The notes below the pieces were generated by a model. The model had not been told where the DNA came from and ran no database searches. It saw nothing but the letters and a program-made list of their open reading frames with translations. This document shows, piece after piece, positions 6,846 through 11,793 of a stretch of DNA of 11,793 bases. A program made the translations under genes and the position numbers. The DNA is from CAZNDN01 sp964571815 (GTDB taxonomy: Bacteria; Fibrobacterota; Chitinivibrionia; Chitinivibrionales; WJKA01). Location of the stretch: NCBI GenBank assembly GCA_964571815.1, contig CAZNDN010000126.1, positions 1 to 11,793 of the forward strand, in the 5' to 3' direction. Each line of letters opens with the position of its first letter. Position 1 is the stretch's first letter.

Positions 6846-6988
6846 TGAAGCGAGGAGCATTTGCAGGGGCGGCGAAGATGGTGCAGCCCACCGGATGTCG
6901 CCGGGGCGCCCGGAGGCTGTCCAGGGTGCTCATCCGGGCGGTGCGGCATTCTATCGTGCCGAGAGGCATGCGTAGTCAAATATTGTGA
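6845..6988 (+). CDS. Small basic ORF between hydrogenase subunits, unknown
   Basis: 47 residues from ATG 6845 (48 from ATG 6842, which overlaps the small-subunit stop as ATGA). I do not recognise it. It is rich in Arg, Ala, Gly and Val, with a predicted amphipathic stretch (RRLSRVLIRAVRHSIV), one Cys, and no signal peptide or metal-binding motif. In favour: GGGAGG at proper spacing, the stop/start overlap, and the fact that without it the operon would have an odd gap of about 194 bases between two subunits while most other junctions overlap. Against: high GC content makes short Arg-rich ORFs common by chance, and 51 bases still separate it from the large-subunit ATG. It could be an accessory peptide, or simply untranslated spacer. 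Confidence 0.35.
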   Translation: MKRGAFAGAAKMVQPTGCRRGARRLSRVLIRAVRHSIVPRGMRSQIL

Positions 6989-7039
6989 GTACTATACAGG
7001 GGCACGGAGAGAAAAGAACCGGCCCGGAACCGGAAGATC

Positions 7040-8617
7040 ATGGCACGACGAATCACGATTGATCCGATTACCCGTATCGAAGGGCACCTTTCGGTCGAGC
7101 TGGAGGTGAAAAACGGACGCGTGTCGTCGGCGCACGTGCGCGGCGACATGTTCCGCGGCTTCGAGAACATCTTCCGGGGAAGGAATCCCGTCGATGTGGT
7201 CCAGTTGTCGCAGCGTATCTGCGGCGTGTGCCCGATCTCACACGGCGTCGTTTCGAGCCGGAGTATCGAAAGTGTGTGCGGCATTCGCGCACACGGCAAC
7301 GGAAGAATTCTCCAGAACCTGGCCCTGGCATCGAACTTTCTCCAGTCGCATATCCTCCATTTCTACCAGCTCTGCGCCGCCGATTTTGTGGACATCACCG
7401 CCCTTCTTTCGTACGGGGGAGCGGATCCTCAACTGAGTCGGCTCAAGGAATGGGCCCGCCGGGAGTTGACCGAGAAAAAAGACCGGCCCGACTCATTTTC
7501 CGCGTGCGCTCCCTTCCTTCCGCGGTACGAAGGGGAGGGGATGTATATCGACGACACCGACGCCAACATCACCCTGCTGGCACACTACGTGCGGGCGCTT
7601 GACATGAGGCGAAGAGCCCATGCCATGGTGGCTTTGTTCGGCGGACGGGTTCCCCACGCAATCGGGCTTGTGCCGGGAGGCGTGACGCAGCGACCCACAC
7701 GCGAACTCGTGGACCGGTTTGCGATGGAGCTGGAGGAGATTCGCTCCTTTGTCGACTCGTGCTACCTTCCCGATGTCGCTGTCGTGGCGCGGCATTTCCC
7801 CGAGTACTTCTCGCTCGGTTTGTCTCAGGATTTTCTGGCCTGGGGGGAGTTTCCGGAGCGCGATGGAGGAGCGGAACAGTTTCTGCCTTCGGGACTGCGA
7901 ACCGAAGACGGACTTCACGATACTGACAGGGAACGGATCACCGAGCAGGTCGCCTTCGCGCGGTACGACTCCGATTCGGGGCTTCATCCCTCGAAAGGCG
8001 AAACCGCGCCGCGGCCGGAGAAGAAGGGTGCCTACTCGTGGATCAAGTCGCCCCGCTACGATTCCATGCCCGTGGAAGTGGGACCGTCGGCCCGGTTGCT
8101 GGTTGCCTACGGAAGGGAACAACCCGATGTCGTGCTGGCACTTGACAAGCTCACGGGCGAGACGGGAATCGAGCCGCCGGCGCTGCGCTCGGCTCTGGGG
8201 CGCCACGCGGCGCGGGCCCTGGAGTGCCGGCTTCTTGCGGATCGCGCGCAGGCGTGGCTTCAGCAACTGCACCTGGATGCACCGCCGCGCGAGCGCTATG
8301 AGCTTCCGACGGAAGGCTCGGGCGCGGGGCTGGGCGAAGCGCCGCGGGGAGCGCTGGGCCACTGGATAACCGTTGAGCAGGGGGTGGTCGGATCGTATCA
8401 GTGTGTGGTGCCGACCACGTGGAACGCCGGGCCGCGCGACGATGCCGGGCGGCCGGGACCGATGGAGCAGGCGCTTGCGGGAACCCCGATTCAGGACCCC
8501 GAGAATCCCATTGAGGCGGTACGGGTGGTTCATTCCTTCGATCCCTGTATTGCCTGTGCGGTGCATGTTCTCGGCACCCATAGGGCGAGATCGAAACGGG
8601 AAAGGAAGACTCCGTGA
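7040..8617 (+). CDS. [NiFe]-hydrogenase large (catalytic) subunit
   Basis: 525 residues, the usual size for periplasmic group 1 enzymes. It carries the Ni-Fe(CN)2CO active site for H2 oxidation or evolution. The N-terminus is typical (ITIDPITRIEGHLSVE, with E14). The first active-site motif is RICGVCPISH with C61, C64 and H68. The second is SFDPCIACAVH with C503, C506 and H509; C503 is encoded TGT, so this is a cysteine enzyme, not a selenocysteine one. After H509 comes a 16-residue tail (VLGTHRARSKRERKTP), unusually basic, expected to be cleaved by the operon's M52 protease. PRGALGHW and PTTWNAGPRDD, conserved near the C-terminus, are also present. It has no signal peptide and should be exported with the Tat-bearing small subunit. 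The weak GGAAG before ATG 7040 suggests modest initiation. Its stop overlaps the GTG start of the barrel gene by 4 bases. Confidence 0.96.
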   Translation: MARRITIDPITRIEGHLSVELEVKNGRVSSAHVRGDMFRGFENIFRGRNPVDVVQLSQRICGVCPISHGVVSSRSIESVCGIRAHGNGRILQNLALASNFLQSHILHFYQLCAADFVDITALLSYGGADPQLSRLKEWARRELTEKKDRPDSFSACAPFLPRYEGEGMYIDDTDANITLLAHYVRALDMRRRAHAMVALFGGRVPHAIGLVPGGVTQRPTRELVDRFAMELEEIRSFVDSCYLPDVAVVARHFPEYFSLGLSQDFLAWGEFPERDGGAEQFLPSGLRTEDGLHDTDRERITEQVAFARYDSDSGLHPSKGETAPRPEKKGAYSWIKSPRYDSMPVEVGPSARLLVAYGREQPDVVLALDKLTGETGIEPPALRSALGRHAARALECRLLADRAQAWLQQLHLDAPPRERYELPTEGSGAGLGEAPRGALGHWITVEQGVVGSYQCVVPTTWNAGPRDDAGRPGPMEQALAGTPIQDPENPIEAVRVVHSFDPCIACAVHVLGTHRARSKRERKTP

Positions 8618-9882
8618 GGCGGGCTGGCTTTCCGAACAGATGGGCCGTGTCGCTCACGTGTGTCCTCATTGCCCTGGTTGCCGCCGATTTGTCGGCAACC
8701 GGTCTTGATGTCGCCCTGGACCACTACCTGACCATGCGGGAGCATCCGCCCGTGGACAGCAGTCTTCCCGCCACAGCCTATCACGGAATCCTTTCGCTTC
8801 ACCTCGACCAGATTCGCAACTCAGGGGTATCCGCCCATGCCATGGGCTCATACACCAATGCCTTTGCCGACAGTCTCCGTCGCCGGTTCGAGTGCAGCAG
8901 CCTGTATGCCGATCTGGACAGCCTCCCCGGCCCGCTCTCCATGCGCATCGGCAGGCAATGGCTGTATGAATCGGTAGCGCGGGAGCAGCATACCGACGGC
9001 ATCAAGCTTTCACTTGACCTCAGCAAGCGCATGACCATTACGTCGTTCGCCGGAATCACATCGCCTCCACGGTATAGCGATGAGGAGTCATGGCCGGTTG
9101 GAAGCCGCTCTGTCGGGGGGCTTGGTGTGCGGACCCGATTGCACGAGCGTATCGTGACTGAACTCGGGGCCGAGGCCCTGGGCCGTCACGGCGCCGGCGT
9201 CGATCCGTTCCTGCGGGGAAGTGCCCATGCCCGGCTGGGCACGAACACCCGGCTTTTCGGCGAAATCGCCGTTGACCTCTCGCGGGCCGTCGTCCGTCGG
9301 GGAACCCTTCATCTGCGCATGCGTCCCCTGGCCGCGCTCGAAATCGAGCCTTACGTGGTGCGACGGGCGGCGCGGGTGGACTCCTCCAATTTCTACGAAG
9401 TGTTGTTCCTCGAAGATTACAGCGAGGCGGGCGTTTCCGCGGGGGTGTATCCGGCTTCCGAAACGTATATCCACGGTGACTACGGCGTTCGCGTGTTCGA
9501 CGGGGGAGCGGACCATGTGGGGGCAGTTCACGCGGGATTCCGCGGGATGTTCGTGGCGGGGCGGATCGTATCGGGCATGCACGGCAGCCACGTGGCCTTG
9601 ACGCCGGGCGCACGGATCCTGCTGCGGGAGTCGCTTGCCGTGCGGGCCGATGGAGGGTGGAAGACATTCGCGCGCGAGGGTGAGAGGGTGTGGGAGCACG
9701 GTGGCGAGGGACGCGCGATGCTCGAGTGGGTGCTGCCGTGGCAGACGGCCGGATTCCGGTGCGTGGTCGAGCCCGGAGTCGAATACCTTACCAATGCATA
9801 CTACCGTCACGATCTCACGGTGCGGCTGCGGGTGCGGAATCGCTACAGCCGCTGGTGGCCGTCGGAGGAGGCCGCACGATGA
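8614..9882 (+). CDS. Outer-membrane beta-barrel protein of the hydrogenase-cytochrome operon
   Basis: 422 residues from GTG 8614, overlapping the large-subunit stop (GTGA) and preceded by AAAGGAAG (8601-8608). A signal peptide (RWAVSLTCVLIALVAADLSA) has a likely cut near residue 28. The rest alternates polar and hydrophobic residues as membrane beta strands do, e.g. GIKLSLDLSKRMTITSFAG, GGLGVRTRLHERIVTELGA, LFGEIAVDLS and HDLTVRLRVRNRYSRWW at the end, with short turns between. It has no heme motif and no recognisable plug or enzyme domain. Mature size of about 390 residues would allow roughly 16-20 strands, similar to the porin of Geobacter porin-cytochrome complexes (about 400 residues). Its position between a hydrogenase and two multiheme cytochromes suggests it sheathes a cytochrome across the outer membrane (inference). 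I do not recognise a named family. Its stop overlaps the next ATG by 4 bases. Confidence 0.8.
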   Translation: MRRAGFPNRWAVSLTCVLIALVAADLSATGLDVALDHYLTMREHPPVDSSLPATAYHGILSLHLDQIRNSGVSAHAMGSYTNAFADSLRRRFECSSLYADLDSLPGPLSMRIGRQWLYESVAREQHTDGIKLSLDLSKRMTITSFAGITSPPRYSDEESWPVGSRSVGGLGVRTRLHERIVTELGAEALGRHGAGVDPFLRGSAHARLGTNTRLFGEIAVDLSRAVVRRGTLHLRMRPLAALEIEPYVVRRAARVDSSNFYEVLFLEDYSEAGVSAGVYPASETYIHGDYGVRVFDGGADHVGAVHAGFRGMFVAGRIVSGMHGSHVALTPGARILLRESLAVRADGGWKTFAREGERVWEHGGEGRAMLEWVLPWQTAGFRCVVEPGVEYLTNAYYRHDLTVRLRVRNRYSRWWPSEEAAR

Positions 9883-10781
9883 GGGCGCGAAGCATGAAAT
9901 CCCGGTGGTGGTATGCTCCGGCGGCATTCCTGCTGGTGCCGGCGGGCTTGGCATCGGCGGAAACCGACCGGGACACCATTTCCACCGATACGGTTGAGAT
10001 TCACGATATCAACCGGGCCGTCATGGAGAAGGACACCGGCGCCTCGGGATACCCGGTGGTATTCGGTTACCCCCCGGTTCTCATGTCTCATGAGGAGCAT
10101 ACCGAGGCCGGCGTCACGTGTGTCACCTGCCACCACAAGCATCACAACCCCGGCCGTGAGAAGCACTGCTACCGCTGTCACCGGGGCCTCTCCGGCATGG
10201 AGCATCTGCACCTGCGGTGCGGAAAGTGCCATGTTCGTGAAAGAATCTCCACGCAGTGCGCATCGTGTCACGGCGACACGGTCGGCACGGATGCCGCAAC
10301 GTGCTCCTCGGGACAAAAACGGGGTCTGCGGGAGATTATTTTTTCTCATGTCGGCCATTACCCCCGGGAAGAGCGGTGTGCGCGATGTCATGCCGAATCG
10401 GACACTGTCCGTCGCGGGCTCTGCCGGGGCTACTACCCTCCGATGGCCGAATGCTTGACCTGTCACGATCGTAAGAGCGCCTCGGGACAGTGTCGCCTGT
10501 GTCACGGTGAGTTGGGACCCGACAGGCCGAAGAACCACACCGCACGATGGGTGAAGCGGTTCGGGCACGGGGTTGACGCCCGTATGGAACGAAAAGAGTG
10601 CCTGGCATGCCACCGCGAGACCGAATGCGACCGGTGCCATCGCGGGCAGACGTCCTTTGCGGTCCATGACCCGGGATACCGGTTCTTCCACGGGAGCGAC
10701 GTCAAGAGCGGGGAGGTGCGGTGCGGAATGTGTCATGAATCGAGGCTGCATTGCAGCCGATGCCATGAGGGGAGACGATGA
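9879..10781 (+). CDS. Periplasmic undecaheme c-type cytochrome (11 CXXCH)
   Basis: 300 residues from ATG 9879 (ATGA overlap with the barrel gene; GGAGGAGG at 9864-9871); the upstream open frame to 9690 is not used. The signal peptide cuts after LASA (about residue 27). Eleven CXXCH heme-binding motifs start at residues 81, 97, 114, 127, 167, 192, 205, 241, 250, 282 and 292, about one per 25 mature residues. Upstream histidines such as SHEEH (70-74) and SHVGH (156-160) fit bis-histidine ligation as in cytochrome c3/c7-like proteins. There is no CXXCK or other catalytic heme motif, so electron transfer is its likely job. Its size and heme density suit a wire running from the periplasmic hydrogenase into the barrel protein encoded just before it (inference). 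A near-miss CSSGQ at residue 142 is not a heme site. Confidence 0.93.
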   Translation: MRARSMKSRWWYAPAAFLLVPAGLASAETDRDTISTDTVEIHDINRAVMEKDTGASGYPVVFGYPPVLMSHEEHTEAGVTCVTCHHKHHNPGREKHCYRCHRGLSGMEHLHLRCGKCHVRERISTQCASCHGDTVGTDAATCSSGQKRGLREIIFSHVGHYPREERCARCHAESDTVRRGLCRGYYPPMAECLTCHDRKSASGQCRLCHGELGPDRPKNHTARWVKRFGHGVDARMERKECLACHRETECDRCHRGQTSFAVHDPGYRFFHGSDVKSGEVRCGMCHESRLHCSRCHEGRR

Positions 10782-11395
10782 AAGCTCAAAGCCTGATGCT
10801 GCTCGGCGTGGGGGTGTGTATGATGACGGCATGCAATGAACCCAATTCGGGTATCAAATTCATGTCGTATGAGGAGTGCAGCATTTGCCATGAACTTCCC
10901 CCGCCCAACGCCGCGCATGAAGTGCATGTGAAAAGAGAATCGTACAATTGCGGGCCGTGCCATGAGGGTACGGGCGTGGAGCCGTATTTCAACAACGATG
11001 CCACGCACGGCAACGGTGAGGTGGACGTCATATTCTCCGAACGGTTTGATTCGGGTATGGTCGCTTCATTCAACCCCGCCTCCTACACCTGCTCGAACCT
11101 CTATTGCCACGGTACCTTTCCGGGCGGAACGACCACCTCGGTTGCCTTCCCCGTCGAGAATGCCATTGCCGGCCGGTGCGGGGCATGCCACGCTCTGCCG
11201 GGCATGCTCAGCGGTCACCACGATACCGTGCATGTCGATACCATACGCAACTGCGAGCGATGTCATGCCGGGTACAGTATTATTGACTCGACGGTGGTCG
11301 AATCCACGCACGTGGACGGCATCACCCAGGCGACTGCCTGTTGCAGCGACTGTCACGATGACTGGGAGCGATCGTCCCATTGCGACGGGCAGTAG
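10778..11395 (+). CDS. Lipoprotein multiheme cytochrome with CX4CH...CXXCH domain
   Basis: 205 residues from ATG 10778, an ATGA overlap with the previous gene, behind GAGGGGAG. The signal ends in a lipobox (MTAC, C19), so the mature protein should be lipid-anchored, probably to the outer membrane. CXXCH motifs start at residues 34, 58, 134, 159 and 189. A sixth, CSNLYCH at 105-111, is a CX4CH site: followed by CGACHALPG and HH..H, it matches the pattern of the Geobacter CxxxxCH...CXXCH domain found in extracytoplasmic cytochromes. Up to six hemes are expected. It ends the operon and is the natural outer-face partner of the barrel and the 11-heme protein, as OmcB is for OmbB/OmaB. Surface exposure is inference; it could instead face the periplasm. 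Confidence 0.9.
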   Translation: MKAQSLMLLGVGVCMMTACNEPNSGIKFMSYEECSICHELPPPNAAHEVHVKRESYNCGPCHEGTGVEPYFNNDATHGNGEVDVIFSERFDSGMVASFNPASYTCSNLYCHGTFPGGTTTSVAFPVENAIAGRCGACHALPGMLSGHHDTVHVDTIRNCERCHAGYSIIDSTVVESTHVDGITQATACCSDCHDDWERSSHCDGQ

Positions 11396-11787
11396 CAACC
11401 TGCCGGCGTTCGCGGCGTTTCCTGCTTACCAGCCCCTGTCGGTTGCTGCACCGGAACGGCACAATGTGGAAAAACGGTCACTACCATCCCATACGATCTT
11501 GAGCAGAAAAACCCGAACAAGCTGTACATTTCAATCCGGCTCCACAGGACCCCTCGCACACGGAGTCTCCCGGACTATGATCCTTACTTTTTGCGCCTGA
11601 TTTCCCCTCGATGTATTTTTGTTTCACGGATTGCCTTCAGAAAAGGTGAAAAGCCGGCCAGCCGTTACCCGTGGAGGGTGCGGCGTTCCCGTGCAAAGTA
11701 AAGTCCCGCCGCATGGTCCGTCAGGCCGATTCACACAGAGTCGGATTCGGCGATATGCCGGGCGTTCACGATTGGCAATGGAGGATA
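11396..11787. other. Intergenic region after the hydrogenase operon; structured leader
   Basis: No credible gene lies in these nearly 400 bases on either strand. The first half is featureless apart from a weak inverted repeat at 11549-11578 (GGCTCC/GGAGTC) before TTTTT at 11592-11596, too loose to call a terminator. The second half, from about 11640, holds successive hairpins leading up to the ATG at 11788, described separately, and is probably the 5' leader of the next gene. Confidence 0.4.
11678..11760 (+). promoter_or_regulatory. Run of three hairpins in a probable 5' leader
   Basis: GTGCGGCG (11678-11685) pairs with CGCCGCAT (11707-11714), with one G-U pair, around a 21-base loop. CCGATT (11726-11731) pairs with AGTCGG (11739-11744), with one G-U. 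CGGC (11748-11751) pairs with GCCG (11757-11760). They lie in tandem directly before a candidate start codon, with purine-rich GAAAAGGTGAAAAG at about 11639-11653 in front. This may be a cis-regulatory RNA, but no known riboswitch consensus is met. Confidence 0.3.
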
Positions 11788-11793
11788 ATGACA
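11788..11793 (+). CDS. Start of a further gene, cut by the window
   Basis: ATG at 11788 follows GGAGG (11780-11784) with a spacing of 3 bases, after a structured leader. Only two codons (Met-Thr) are visible, so nothing can be said about the product. The spacing is short, so the call is tentative. Confidence 0.3.

Noticed and set aside
8540..8560. Selenocysteine in the large subunit
   Set aside because: Both motif cysteines are TGT codons, and no in-frame TGA occurs before the real stop.
10744..10758. Perfect inverted repeat GGCTGCATTGCAGCC at the end of the 11-heme gene
   Set aside because: It encodes required residues (RLHCSR region) and has a one-base centre, so it makes a poor hairpin. 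A role in coupling to the lipoprotein gene is possible but unsupported.
11396..11600. Open frame continuing past the lipoprotein gene
   Set aside because: It is in a different phase from the cytochrome gene, with no signal, motif or RBS.
11639..11720. Cobalamin-riboswitch-like strings (GGTGAAAAGCCGG, AAGTCCCGCCGCATGG)
   Set aside because: They recall the B12 core, but they lie in the wrong order and the CCCGCnACTGT element is missing. A c-di-GMP (GEMM) riboswitch was also considered; its GCAAAGCC core and the tetraloop receptor pattern are missing.

Overview
The window is GC-rich, gene-dense bacterial chromosome from a diderm (Gram-negative type) organism. It encodes Tat signals, lipoproteins, an outer-membrane beta-barrel and c-type cytochromes. 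Two secreted proteins end in domains resembling the type IX secretion (T9SS type A/FlgD-like) C-terminal domain. This points to the Fibrobacterota-Chlorobiota-Bacteroidota superphylum or a related candidate phylum rather than a proteobacterium. That placement is inference, because no rRNA or single-copy marker gene is present.

Layout. (1) 1-1385, minus strand: the 5' part of a regulator with two GntR-like winged helices in tandem and a LacI-type ligand-binding domain, cut by the window edge. (2) 1386-1762: a divergent intergenic region with an AT-rich island, an inverted repeat over the regulator's leader and a 19-bp imperfect palindrome that could be an operator. (3) 1763-5085, plus strand: four exported proteins in a row. 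They are a DUF2271-like protein, a Tat-exported lipoprotein aldo/keto reductase, a small protein that is almost only a T9SS-like C-terminal domain, and a ThuA-domain protein. They look like a carbohydrate-related envelope operon, and the divergent regulator is the obvious candidate controller. (4) 5086-5400: a gap without a convincing gene. (5) 5401-11395, plus strand: a hydrogenase and cytochrome operon. (6) 11396-11793: a non-coding stretch with several hairpins, ending in a ribosome binding site and ATG of a further gene.

The most interesting part is region 5. In order it encodes a hydrogenase maturation protease (M52), a Tat-exported [NiFe]-hydrogenase small subunit, a small basic ORF, the catalytic large subunit, a signal-peptide-bearing outer-membrane beta-barrel of 422 residues, a periplasmic cytochrome with 11 CXXCH heme motifs in 300 residues, and a lipoprotein cytochrome with five CXXCH and one CX4CH motif. 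Four of the gene junctions are stop/start overlaps of 1-4 bases, so most of the genes look translationally coupled. The barrel, periplasmic multiheme cytochrome and lipoprotein multiheme cytochrome have the composition of a porin-cytochrome outer-membrane conduit, as in the Geobacter OmbB-OmaB-OmcB type. No cytochrome b, quinone-reactive subunit or C-terminal membrane anchor is encoded in the operon. The reading proposed here is a periplasmic hydrogenase wired directly through the outer membrane: H2 oxidised in the periplasm with electrons passed outside, or H2 evolved from incoming electrons. The parts are clear from sequence; their assembly into one conduit is inference.
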